In this document: positions 21,553 to 29,725 of the stretch, one piece after another | How positions within the stretch are numbered: position 1 is the stretch's first letter | Layout of the letters: each line of letters begins with the position of its first letter | Assembly (NCBI GenBank): GCA_030063045.1 | Contig: JAQSEB010000042.1 | Span: 1,116,001-1,180,000 of the forward strand | From: Pratylenchus scribneri | Lineage: Eukaryota > Nematoda > Chromadorea > Rhabditida > Pratylenchidae | DNA length: 64,000 nucleotides | Reading direction: 5' to 3' | Translations under genes and position numbers: made by a program | Notes under the pieces: generated by a model | Databases searched by the model: none | The model's input: only the letters and a program-made list of their open reading frames with translations | Told to the model about the DNA's origin: nothing

Positions 21553-24246
21553 ATGTCAAACACAATAATTGTTCATTTACCTAGTAACTCACCGGATTAT
21601 CCGGATAATCGTCCAAACAAATACCGTGTTCATTTAGGTCGTACACTTCATTTCCCTGGAGACTGGGTATGCGGTCTTCATAGTATTCTATATCCTTATA
21701 CTTGGCCTACACTCGGAACCCTGGAAGACCAATATATTCGGATCCATTATGATGATGATCAAATTTTACAATTAGATGTGGAAAAAGGGTCTCATGCAAA
21801 GATTGAACAACTAGTCGATTTTCTAGAGGCTACGATTTCCGAAAATAAGAAAAAGATTATTAATATTCTTGAAAATTCTCCATCTCCATCCAAAAGACTA
21901 AAGAGGGATGTGAAGCAAAGTACGGGATCTGATTCCCCAAAAGAGTATCCTGAACCAGAAGGATATGTAACTCCACCTCCCACAGGAAGACAAAATACAG
22001 GATCTGATTCCCCAAAAGAAGATAATATTGAGCCAGAAGGATACGTAACTCCGCCTCCAGGAGGTAAACAAACTAAAAAAGAAGAAAAGGAAAAGGATGA
22101 TTCTAAACCTCCTATAGCTACTCCATCTACGACTACGGTGGCAATCACACAACCTTCTACAACGATCACAACTACAACTGTGGCTCCATCCACTACCACG
22201 GCTACAACCAAAGCTAATAATACGACCACAACTCAAGGTCCCACTACAAACGTAGCCACAACGAAAGCTCCTACTATGACCACGACTCAGGCTCCCACTA
22301 CAACCGTAGCCACAACGAAAGCTCCTACTACGACCACGACCACCACTCAGGCTCCCACTACAACCGTAGCCACAACGAAAGCTCCTACTACGGCCACGAC
22401 CACCACTCAGGCTCCCACTACAACCGTAGCCACAACGAAAGCTCCTACTACGACCACGACCACTACTCAGGCTTCCACTACAACCGTAGCCACAACGAAA
22501 GCTACTACTACGGTCACGTCCACCATTCAGGCTCCCGCTACAACCGTAGCCACAACTAGAGCCAATACAACGACCACGACCAAAACTCAAGCTCCCACTA
22601 CGACCAAAGCTAATAATACGACCACAACTAAAGCTCCCAGTACGACCGCGGCCACAACTAGAGCGAATACAACGACCACGGCCACAATTCAAGCTCCCAC
22701 TACGACCGCGGCCACAACTAGAGCCAATACTACGACCATAATTACCACCCAGGCCCCAATAACGACCACAACTAAAGCAACAACTACGATCATGACTACT
22801 TCTCTGGCTCCTCAAATTCCCAAGCCAGCCGAGTTGCCGGAAGAGAAAAAACCGTCAACCGGAATTAACATAATTACAGAGGCATTTACGGGGTCTGGAG
22901 AAACGGAGGGGGAACAAACCCAAAAAGAAGAAACAAAACCCAAAGAGGAAAAATCTTCGACTGGGATTAATCGATTTAAAGAGGCATTTCAGGAGTCGGG
23001 AGAAAAGGAGAGGGAGCAAGTCCAAAAAGAAGAAACAAAACCTAAAGAGGAAAAATCTTCGACTGGGATCAATCGATTTACAGAGGCATTTAAGGGATCT
23101 GAAGAAAAAGAAGAGGATAAGGAAACCCAAAAGGAAGAATCAAAATCTAAAGAGGAAAAATCTTCGACTGGGATTAATCGATTTACAGAAGCATTTACGG
23201 GATCTAAAGAAAAAGAAGAGGATAAGAAAACCAAAAAAGAAGAAACAAAACCGAATGAGGAAAAATCTTCGACTGGGATTAATCGATTCACAGATGCATT
23301 CGCGGGCTCTAATAAAAAGGAAGAGGTATCCAAACAAGAACCGACGGTACCAACATCATGGGGAATTAATAGATTCAAAGAGGCATTTTCAATCAACACC
23401 TATGAGAGAGAATCCTCCCCGAAAGAGGAAACAGAAATACAGCCTATCATAACATATTCAGGGATAAATCGATTTAAGCAGGCATTTACAACCATTACTT
23501 CCCTTCCTGAAACCGAAGAAGAAGAAAAGGAAAAGAAACTAACAGGAATCGATAGGTTCGTAGATCCATTTAAATCAAAACCAGTAGAAGAAAAAGATGA
23601 ACAAAAACCGGGCAAAATTGGAGGACTTGAATATTTCAAACGAAAAATGTTGGGAGAAAATGATAAGTTGCTCTCCGATCTGGTATCCGAAATTACGAGC
23701 CAACAAAAGGCTGATGAAATGGAGGCATATTTAGTCAAAACATTTGGCTCTATCCAACAATATGTGAATATCGATCGGATCAAAAAAGTGCTGGACTCTG
23801 TAGAATTTCATTATCATCCAAAGTTTGATCGATTCATAGTCTATTTGAAAGACCCAGGCATTAGTCATATCGAATTATCGGAACAACTCGCCTACATGCT
23901 CGGTTTCGAATCCCGATACAATATTCGTCATAACCAGATGGCCAAGTATACTGTTGATTTACTTGGAGGATTTTCCAGCTTTGCTGTCTATGCCAAAGGA
24001 CTTACAGCAAACATGATCATTGGCAATTCTCTCAGTTCCCTTTTACGTGTGGTAAGTGTAAGCGGAGCAAAGCAGGGAGAATACAACGAGAAAATCTACG
24101 ATTCACCTCTCTTCAGTCAAGTATTACCAAGAGAAGTTAGTGAAATTGAAGTGGAAATACAAACGATGGATAATAATAGATTGGTCCCATTTCAACATGG
24201 AAATGTTATGATTGTATTAATTTTTAAAAAAGTGATAAACTTTTAA
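21553..24246 (+). CDS. Penton-like minor capsid protein with mucin-like and 35-residue repeat inserts
   Basis: Both ends match the conserved Polinton protein taken to be the single-jelly-roll penton or minor capsid. N-terminus (1-110): RVHLGRTLHFPGDWVCGLHS, YPYTWPT. C-terminus (about 700-897): LAYMLGF, a YAKGL strand, SLLRVVSVSG and VPFQHGNVMIVLIF. Between them lies a large insert. Residues about 191-422 are almost pure Thr/Ala/Pro/Lys (TTTVATTKAPTTTTTTTQAP units) and resemble a mucin stalk likely to be O-glycosylated. Residues about 433-696 contain nine copies of a (S/T)GINRFxEAF motif in ~35-residue acidic units. The protein is 897 residues, much longer than a bare penton. It may form a vertex spike. 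Confidence 0.8.
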   Translation: MSNTIIVHLPSNSPDYPDNRPNKYRVHLGRTLHFPGDWVCGLHSILYPYTWPTLGTLEDQYIRIHYDDDQILQLDVEKGSHAKIEQLVDFLEATISENKKKIINILENSPSPSKRLKRDVKQSTGSDSPKEYPEPEGYVTPPPTGRQNTGSDSPKEDNIEPEGYVTPPPGGKQTKKEEKEKDDSKPPIATPSTTTVAITQPSTTITTTTVAPSTTTATTKANNTTTTQGPTTNVATTKAPTMTTTQAPTTTVATTKAPTTTTTTTQAPTTTVATTKAPTTATTTTQAPTTTVATTKAPTTTTTTTQASTTTVATTKATTTVTSTIQAPATTVATTRANTTTTTKTQAPTTTKANNTTTTKAPSTTAATTRANTTTTATIQAPTTTAATTRANTTTIITTQAPITTTTKATTTIMTTSLAPQIPKPAELPEEKKPSTGINIITEAFTGSGETEGEQTQKEETKPKEEKSSTGINRFKEAFQESGEKEREQVQKEETKPKEEKSSTGINRFTEAFKGSEEKEEDKETQKEESKSKEEKSSTGINRFTEAFTGSKEKEEDKKTKKEETKPNEEKSSTGINRFTDAFAGSNKKEEVSKQEPTVPTSWGINRFKEAFSINTYERESSPKEETEIQPIITYSGINRFKQAFTTITSLPETEEEEKEKKLTGIDRFVDPFKSKPVEEKDEQKPGKIGGLEYFKRKMLGENDKLLSDLVSEITSQQKADEMEAYLVKTFGSIQQYVNIDRIKKVLDSVEFHYHPKFDRFIVYLKDPGISHIELSEQLAYMLGFESRYNIRHNQMAKYTVDLLGGFSSFAVYAKGLTANMIIGNSLSSLLRVVSVSGAKQGEYNEKIYDSPLFSQVLPREVSEIEVEIQTMDNNRLVPFQHGNVMIVLIFKKVINF
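22126..22820 (+). repeat. 60-bp tandem repeats encoding a Thr-rich mucin-like region
   Basis: The clearest copies are five in-register 60-bp units between about 22261 and 22560, each with CAGGCTCCCACTACAACCGT and GCCACAACGAAAGCTCCTAC. Degenerate units lie on both sides. Every unit is a multiple of three, so copy-number change would not break the frame. Confidence 0.9.
22850..23640 (+). repeat. ~105-bp coding repeats (TGINRFxEAF)
   Basis: Repeated units contain AAATCTTCGACTGGGATTAA(T/C)CGATTTA followed by a GAGGCATTT codon set. Close copies are near 22950, 23060, 23160 and 23265; more diverged copies are near 22856, 23360, 23460, 23545 and 23625. The spacing is about 105 bp for the close copies and shorter toward the 3' side. 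Confidence 0.88.
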
Positions 24247-24434
24247 TTTTTTTCAATCCAATTTTTAATCCATAAAATCCCAATCCAAAAAATAGGGGTA
24301 TAATTAAAAATGGGGTTCCTCCCCAATCAAAAAAATAGGGGCTAGGGCTAGGTACAAGGATGGGGACCCCCTCTTAAACCCCGATGGCTGTCTATAAAAG
24401 ACCATAGAGGCCACCATAATCGAGTAAACCAAAA
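24247..24434 (+). promoter_or_regulatory. Intergenic promoter with TATAAAAG box
   Basis: TATAAAAG at 24393-24400 lies 34 bp before the ATG at 24435. The spacer also has runs of GGGG and CCCC that could form secondary structure. Confidence 0.55.
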
Positions 24435-24941
24435 ATGGTACACGAATTATTTGACACATCCGCAATTTATTATGATGATTATGATCTACAGTCGGGATCG
24501 GGATTGGGGGTAGGATTACCAGAATATTATCGTGGAGGATCAGTCTACCAGCGTGGATATGGTATTCAAACCGGAGCGGGCATTGGCGATATTTTCAAAG
24601 GACTATGGCGATTTTTTAGACCTCTACTACAACGAGTCGGAACGACTGTAGGTGAAGAGGCATTGAACACTGGTCAAAGGGTCCTGGAAAAGCTGAAAGA
24701 GGGTAAACCAATCAAAGAGGCCGTAATCACGGAAGGTAAACACGGAATTGATAACGTACTCGAGCAAGGTGGACTGCCTAAACAGTTTGGGACGGGGAGA
24801 AGACGGCCTCGCAGGTCTATAAAAAGGCAACGAGTCATCGAAACGCAATCAAATCCTCAGAATATTGTCCCATCGACAATTAACGAACCAATTGTGCATT
24901 CGAAAAAACGTCTTAGAGCCGATATATTCGGCTTATATTAA
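24435..24941 (+). CDS. Amphipathic minor virion protein (pVI-like by layout)
   Basis: The protein is 168 residues: an acidic Tyr-rich N-terminus, a Gly-rich linker (GSGLGVGLPEYYRGGSVYQRGYG), an amphipathic hydrophobic segment GAGIGDIFKGLWRFFRPLLQR (about 47-67), and then a VGEEALNTGQRVLEKLKEGK helix. A basic cluster RRRPRRSIKRQR (about 122-133) looks like a nuclear signal, and the tail ends in DIFGLY. A glycine linker, amphipathic helix and basic nuclear signal placed just before the major capsid gene are common in Polintons. They resemble adenoviral protein VI in layout, suggesting a membrane-active cement protein. This is inference from layout. Confidence 0.72.
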   Translation: MVHELFDTSAIYYDDYDLQSGSGLGVGLPEYYRGGSVYQRGYGIQTGAGIGDIFKGLWRFFRPLLQRVGTTVGEEALNTGQRVLEKLKEGKPIKEAVITEGKHGIDNVLEQGGLPKQFGTGRRRPRRSIKRQRVIETQSNPQNIVPSTINEPIVHSKKRLRADIFGLY

Positions 24942-24948
24942 TTAATAA

Positions 24949-26262
24949 ATGACTTATTATAAAATTGATAAAGAATCTGTAAATTCTATAACCAGTGCTC
25001 TTGATTTATTCCAAATTCCCCCTACAAATGTGTCAGTTTCATCGGCCAAAGTATTTGAAATTTTGACCAGCAATCCGCTGAACGATCCCCCTTATCACTT
25101 TAAAATTCATTCGTCCGATAATTACATTGATCCTACAAAAATTTTCCTCTTTTCCGAATTTCGTATCTTAAAAATAGTTGAAGGAGTCGAAACAGTTTTG
25201 GCAGATACAGATAGAGTTGCCCCGATCCAACTCCTCGGAAACACATTTATCAAAGATTTACGTGTAAGGATACAAGGCCAAGATGTATTCACATCCAACT
25301 CCCTAATGGCCTACAAATCATATCTTACCCATGAATTATCCTATTCAACCGAGGCCAAAAAGTCCCATCTAACGGCGGCAGGCTACACCAACGACGAAGC
25401 CGATGAAAGCCTGGAAAAGGGCCCAGGTTTCGAAGACAGAATTAAACGATACAGTAAAAGTAAGAAGGTCCAATTGATGAGTAAATTGGATGCGGATATT
25501 TTCAATCAGCAGCTCTACCTGATCAGTCATTTGGGCATGGACATTACAATAACGCCAAACGATGGGAATTTCCTATTGATCAGTCAAACTCCGGGTGTAC
25601 GATATAAATTGGAACTCCTCGATCTGAGACTTTATGTCAAAAAAGTCAGTCTTTTGGATGGTCTTGCTTTGGATATTTCAAGAAAATTGGACACTGGCAA
25701 GCCGGTACGATATCCCATCCGAAAATCAATGATGAAGTCCATGTTCATTAGTGCGGGTCGTTTTGAATTTAGTGCCAACCTATTTGAAGACCAAATACCC
25801 CGAAGGATCATATTGGGGCTAGTGAAAAATTCCAACTATGTCGGTGACGTGAGCAAAAGTCCATTCAACTTTCAGCATTATAATGTCCGAGAAATTAGCA
25901 TTATCGCCAACGGTAGAGTGTACCCACAAACCCCGTTTATTTTGGACTATGATAACGGGAAATATGTTCGGGCCTTCCATGAGACACAAGAGGCCGTTGG
26001 CCTCGTAAACACATCCGGAGGAAACGGTATAAGCTATGAACGATTTGGAACAACCCACTGTATTTACGTCTTTAATCTAACCAACAGTGGGGATGACCAG
26101 GGAGGAATATTCGATCTACTAAGGAATGGATCTACAGCGGTCAGTATTAAATTCAACAAGGCGGTAGAAAACAATGGAATAATGTTAGTAGCATTTGCCG
26201 AAGTCGACTCAATTGTAATGATCGATAAATATAGACACGTTACAACTGACACTACCATTTGA
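24949..26262 (+). CDS. Polinton major capsid protein (double jelly-roll)
   Basis: This 437-residue protein is the expected hexon-type major capsid protein. Recognisable family features are the early PxVDTSVLSS-like strand, LFGNTFIKDLRVRIQG-like beta strands, RYKLELLDLRLYVKKV, RRIILGLVKNSNYVGDVSKSPFNFQHYNV followed by a strand ending GRVYP, DYDNGKYVRAF, and the C-terminal EVDSIVMIDKYRHV. The length fits the family. The gene starts 7 bp after the preceding stop, so the two are probably expressed together. No break is seen. Confidence 0.93.
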   Translation: MTYYKIDKESVNSITSALDLFQIPPTNVSVSSAKVFEILTSNPLNDPPYHFKIHSSDNYIDPTKIFLFSEFRILKIVEGVETVLADTDRVAPIQLLGNTFIKDLRVRIQGQDVFTSNSLMAYKSYLTHELSYSTEAKKSHLTAAGYTNDEADESLEKGPGFEDRIKRYSKSKKVQLMSKLDADIFNQQLYLISHLGMDITITPNDGNFLLISQTPGVRYKLELLDLRLYVKKVSLLDGLALDISRKLDTGKPVRYPIRKSMMKSMFISAGRFEFSANLFEDQIPRRIILGLVKNSNYVGDVSKSPFNFQHYNVREISIIANGRVYPQTPFILDYDNGKYVRAFHETQEAVGLVNTSGGNGISYERFGTTHCIYVFNLTNSGDDQGGIFDLLRNGSTAVSIKFNKAVENNGIMLVAFAEVDSIVMIDKYRHVTTDTTI

Positions 26263-26334
26263 AAAAATTGTATTTTTAAAAAATATGGATAAAATATTAT
26301 TTCACTATTTTTTGTAAACTCTGGGGAGTGGGAC

Positions 26335-26342
26335 TATATAAG
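26335..26342 (+). promoter_or_regulatory. TATATAAG box of the membrane-protein gene
   Basis: TATATAAGTA lies 21 bp before the ATG at 26364. It overlaps the start of a longer open frame (from 26328), which is why the later ATG is preferred. Confidence 0.62.
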
Positions 26343-26363
26343 TATAGGGAAATATGGGGAGTC

Positions 26364-26831
26364 ATGTTAAAAAATAAAAAAATGTTTCAAACAATCATAC
26401 TTATTCTTTTGATCTCCAGACCATTGACCCCTTTACTCTCCGATGAACCAGTCACTGGTAAACAATGGGATGAGTGGTTGATCCAGCAAGGACTGAGGAC
26501 AACAATGACGACCCCAGATCAGGCATTAGAAAGTGAAAATCCTCTAATCAATGCTCCCGTCGTTTTGGGAAATAATCCTCTTTGTAGGGAGACACCCGAC
26601 TCGGGGGATATATATGGGCATATAAGTTGCATTCTAACATATGCCCTATACATTTTGGTCATTGCTAGTATCGTAATCTATCTATGGAAGAAATGGAAAA
26701 CGGCCCATGAAATACGACAAAGTGACAGTCCCATAAATCTGGATTTAATCGTTGACACATTAAAGACGAATGGATTCCCTCCAAATAACCAAAATACTCG
26801 AGGCAAATCCCGTAACCAATCGATGGTTTAA
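26364..26831 (+). CDS. Small two-segment membrane protein of the Polinton
   Basis: From the ATG at 26364 the product is 155 residues. An N-terminal hydrophobic stretch (about 8-25) can serve as a signal peptide or anchor. A second segment ISCILTYALYILVIASIVIY (about 88-107) is a clear transmembrane helix followed by the basic WKKWK. Between them lies a short, polar ectodomain-like region with two cysteines (C74, C89). I do not recognise the family. It is too small to be one of the large fusogens reported in some nematode Mavericks. The last 62 bp overlap the protease gene in another frame. Confidence 0.65.
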   Translation: MLKNKKMFQTIILILLISRPLTPLLSDEPVTGKQWDEWLIQQGLRTTMTTPDQALESENPLINAPVVLGNNPLCRETPDSGDIYGHISCILTYALYILVIASIVIYLWKKWKTAHEIRQSDSPINLDLIVDTLKTNGFPPNNQNTRGKSRNQSMV

Positions 26832-27207
26832 AGGATGTTTCCCGAGTGATATGTTATCAATACCCACCAATTTCCCAGCTTCCTTTGTCATCAACATGGA
26901 CCCCATTCAAAAATCGGGGAGCCACTGGGTTGCCGTATTCGCCCCCAACGAGAATGAGGTCTGGTATTTTGATAGTCTAAAGAAAGATGTGCCGCTCCCC
27001 ATTGATAAATTTCTAAAATCATTTCCCCAATTTAAGACAAACAAGTACCCTTATCAATCTATCTTTGTCCCAAGTTGTGGCCTTCATGCCATTGTATTTA
27101 TCTATTACATGTCCCTAGGTTACACATTTGATCGATATATAAATTTATTAAATTCAATGTCAAATACTGATTTATTTGTAAAAACCATTGTGAATAAATT
27201 AATATAA
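26770..27207 (+). CDS. Adenain-like cysteine protease
   Basis: This Ulp1/adenain-clan maturation protease of 145 residues should process capsid precursors. The catalytic set is visible: H52 in GSHWVAVF, D68 in VWYFDSL, Q96 in YQSIFV and C103 in SCGLHAIVF, in the order and spacing of the family. The start ATG lies inside the preceding gene and may be reached by an internal promoter or reinitiation. It is the last + gene of the structural block and faces the PAZ gene on the opposite strand. Confidence 0.93.
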   Translation: MDSLQITKILEANPVTNRWFKGCFPSDMLSIPTNFPASFVINMDPIQKSGSHWVAVFAPNENEVWYFDSLKKDVPLPIDKFLKSFPQFKTNKYPYQSIFVPSCGLHAIVFIYYMSLGYTFDRYINLLNSMSNTDLFVKTIVNKLI

Positions 27208-27567
27208 AGACAAACATTTGCTAAACGGTAATGATTAGAAGATACAAATTGCTAAATGGTAAGGTTTAGAAGATGTACTTTTAAGGGGTAAATGAACGTC
27301 ATTAAGGATTGGAAGATACATTTTTGTAAACGACAAGCTTTGGAAGATGCGATTTCAAAATTGGTACTTCCAAAGATGTAATTTGGAAAACGTTAAGGTT
27401 TAGAAGATTTACTTTTAAGGGGGAAATGAGCATAGTTAAGGAATAGAAGATACAATTTGATAATTTAGAGACATTTTTGGTTATTTACCCTATTTTTAGG
27501 GGTATGCTTAAGCATGTGGGCGTATATTTTTGGGGTGTATGTGTATTTTGGAGGTGTACATGTGCAC
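27208..27567. terminator. Spacer between convergent Polinton transcription units, with internal repeats
   Basis: This 360-bp gap separates the protease (+) from the PAZ gene (-). It contains two diverged copies (about 27262-27345 and 27389-27470) of a block with AAGGTTTAGAAGAT, ACTTTTAAGGGG, AAATGA and a GAAGATACA motif. It is likely a 3'-end region for both transcription directions. A replication role is possible but not supported by anything seen. Confidence 0.45.
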
Positions 27568-27570
27568 GTT

Positions 27571-28410
27571 CTAATCCATGTCCGAGTCTGATATTTCATC
27601 ATCGGTATCATTGTCATCGTTGTCGTCTCCAATTTCGTCAAAGTAAACGGGACCATCCTCATGGATAAGGCCACATTTATTGCATTTAAATTGATCGCTG
27701 TATCGACGTAATTTCCTGCCAATGAGACCACCAATATTGCATTCTTCCCAACCTTGATCATCCCTGCTGGTATTATCGTCGTCGCTTGTCATCTCTTGGC
27801 TAAACGGGAAACGGGTCAGCTCATCATCTTCTGGTATGTATTCTGTCCAGCCTTCATGCTCTTCGCAACTGGTAAAGAAGGGGATACCGTCATGAAATTC
27901 ACCGCATGCATCACATGGGTCCCTGAAGTTCAATGGTTCCTTCTCATGGACATGATTACAGTCTGGGGTTAATTTCTTATCAATAGACCTTTCCTTGAAC
28001 ATGTTCCCCAGGAAGCCAGTCAAATCATGTACTTCTGGTTCATCGAGTTTCAAAAGTTCCAATGGGTAGAATCGATCTTCGCCACGTGGAACCAATTCCA
28101 CCACACATGGGAGATAGGGGAACTGGAGGCGAATACGGTGCCTGGAGTAATAATGCTGGGCAATGGTACAGTTGAATGTACGCGATAGACGACCGTATGC
28201 CATGGTTTGGTCAGCTCCCCTATGGGTGAGACCATCAAAGCTAAAGGTTTTTTCAAAATGTAATTTATCCAGGTAAATGGTCTTTACAATTCGTCCATGG
28301 AGCGCTTCCAAGACTTGGGCACGAAATTGAGGGTGGAATAATCGGTCCCTAAGTTGCTGTCGAGAACAGCCCAAAATGCGAGCGCATTCGTCAACGAGTG
28401 AAGTGAGCAT
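27571..28410 (-). CDS. Stand-alone Argonaute-type PAZ domain with duplicated CxxCGxxH zinc motif
   Basis: This is an intact 279-residue frame. Residues about 38-122 read as an Argonaute PAZ domain: a GRIVKTIY strand, FSFDGLT, then CTIAQHYYSRHRIRLQFPYL followed by PCVVE and FYPLELLKL. That is the canonical TVAxYFxxxYxxxLxYPxLP...YxPxEL core; H91 sits where PAZ proteins contact the RNA 3' end. No PIWI, MID or N domain follows. Instead there are two related zinc-binding motifs, CDACGEFHDGIPFF (166-179) and CNKCGLIHEDGPVYF (243-257), with extra Cys/His between them, and a very acidic tail. A TATATAAA box sits 50 bp upstream. PAZ binds small-RNA 3' ends, so a PAZ-only protein from a virus-like element could sequester or sense host small RNAs. 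That role is inference; the domain call rests on motif reading. Confidence 0.85.
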   Translation of the reverse strand: MLTSLVDECARILGCSRQQLRDRLFHPQFRAQVLEALHGRIVKTIYLDKLHFEKTFSFDGLTHRGADQTMAYGRLSRTFNCTIAQHYYSRHRIRLQFPYLPCVVELVPRGEDRFYPLELLKLDEPEVHDLTGFLGNMFKERSIDKKLTPDCNHVHEKEPLNFRDPCDACGEFHDGIPFFTSCEEHEGWTEYIPEDDELTRFPFSQEMTSDDDNTSRDDQGWEECNIGGLIGRKLRRYSDQFKCNKCGLIHEDGPVYFDEIGDDNDDNDTDDEISDSDMD

Positions 28411-28669
28411 TTTTTTTCGAGAATGATTTTGTGATAGGATGAAATGATAAAAATTTATTGTTTATATAGATTTTTCCAATTAGATCTTAATTAGAATTAA
28501 TGGGCGTGTCCAGGATTTGATAACTAGATGACGTCATTCTCAAATGACATCATTTGTATTTCGAAATATTCATTGGCCTTGGATTTCGAAATCTTGATTT
28601 CGAAATTGACGATGGGATCGATTCCCGATCTATTTGCCAAATCATTTGAAAAACAAACTCGAAAAAACA
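28411..28669. promoter_or_regulatory. Divergent promoter region between the PAZ gene and the + gene at 28670
   Basis: On the - strand TATATAAA (28461-28468) lies 50 bp before the PAZ ATG. The + side has no clear TATATAA box. Repeated TGACGTCAT/TGACATCAT and ATTTCGAAAT elements (28529-28610) are palindromic and could bind regulators; ATATGACGTCATAA with an ATTTCGAAAT element recurs near 29751-29775. Confidence 0.5.
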
Positions 28670-29200
28670 ATGATTCCGATTCCTTCTCTCCGCGATGTCC
28701 GTCTTTCCACAGACCAAAATGTTCTTTTTGAGCATCTCTCTTGGGTTATTGAAGAGTATCTGGACTTTACAGTCCCAGAAAACTGTTCCGTCTTTTACTC
28801 GGGCAATAATAAGGTACATGCCGAAAAGTTTGCCAACTCCACAGGTAAATTCATTGTCCAACATACACCTGGGGGCATGTACCTGGACAAATTGGATTTG
28901 TTCAACCAAAATATCACCTATGCTCGCTCCCCATTGAAATGGTACAAAGCCGTGGAAATTTGGGACATGGCATCTGCCCAATTCGCCAAGTAGGCAAAGG
29001 GAAAGATCTTCACCTTTATCCAATCGATACCGCCCATACAGGATGGCCAACTCCGTACATGGTATCGGATTGAGCTCCCCATTCTACTCTACCAAAATAC
29101 TGTTTCGGGGATCAACTTTATGAATAACGACGGAGGACTGAATGCAGTCTACTCCAAATTGCCGGCGATCGAATATCTATTTGAAGAATTGGAAGTTTAA
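28670..29200 (+). pseudogene. Unrecognised Polinton gene, split by one in-frame TAG
   Basis: From the ATG at 28670 the frame runs 107 codons (MIPIPSLRDVRLST...), is closed by TAG at 28991-28993 and continues in the same frame for 68 codons to a TAA at 29198-29200. Visible features are a VFYSGNNKVHAEKFA segment, a TPGGMYLDKLDLF motif, SPLKWYKAVEIWDMASAQFA and, after the TAG, RTWYRIELPILLYQ. Order and composition suggest one compact enzyme-like domain, but I do not recognise it and give no function. It is the only + gene inside the otherwise - strand right half. Confidence 0.55.
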
Positions 29201-29360
29201 GATTTTTCCCTCCCCAATCCCCATTCCCAAATATGAACAATTATTTTTACATTTTTATTTCGATTAATAAAATTTAAATAAATTGTATCAATTTAAATAA
29301 AATGGATAAAAATTGATAATTTTGTATCGATTAAATTTTCTTTCCTCTATTTTCTTTCCT

Positions 29361-29672
29361 CTATTTCGATGAAATGGGACCCTTGTATGGATGAGTCAGC
29401 AAGGTTGTGGCATTGATATTGGCATAGACACAATTTCGGCAAAGCTCGAATTTGATGATCCATTTGTCCCCTTGCTCTGTGATCTTGTCCTTTGAATGGT
29501 ACAACTTTTGCTGGCACTCACTGCACAAGTGATAAATTAGGATATTTTTTCCCTTGAACAATTTCCAAGTGGAAATTGGTTTGGTAAAGGTTGGGGGATC
29601 CGAAAGGAGTTCGTCAGCAGCCGACCGGATATCGGATTTGGAAGAAGTTTCAATTTTTTGAGTGTTTTCCAT
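29361..29672 (-). CDS. Small CxxC protein
   Basis: The product is 103 residues from the ATG at 29672 (MENTQKIETSS...). Two CxxC pairs (CSEC and CRNC, about 30 residues apart) surround a short basic segment, fitting a zinc ribbon or knuckle. I do not recognise the family. TATATAAA (29718-29725) lies 45 bp before the ATG; a slightly longer frame would begin at a non-ATG codon. It sits between the broken + gene and the 3' end of the polymerase and could be a transcription or replication accessory protein, judged by position only. Confidence 0.62.
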   Translation of the reverse strand: MENTQKIETSSKSDIRSAADELLSDPPTFTKPISTWKLFKGKNILIYHLCSECQQKLYHSKDKITEQGDKWIIKFELCRNCVYANINATTLLTHPYKGPISSK

Positions 29673-29717
29673 TTCTTGAAAAATGTTCAAAATGATGAAA
29701 AATGAATAAAATCCCTC

Positions 29718-29725
29718 TTTATATA
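29718..29725 (-). promoter_or_regulatory. TATATAAA box of the CxxC gene
   Basis: On the - strand TATATAAA is followed by GAGGG; the ATG is 45 bp downstream. It matches the boxes of the other - strand Polinton genes. Confidence 0.6.

Noticed and set aside
21898..22815. 305-codon - strand frame rich in Ser/Gly/Arg/Cys
   Set aside because: It is the reverse reading of the Thr-rich repeat of the penton-like gene and has no start context or independent support.
26328..26363. Upstream ATG for the Polinton membrane protein
   Set aside because: It would start before the TATA box; the ATG at 26364 is better placed.
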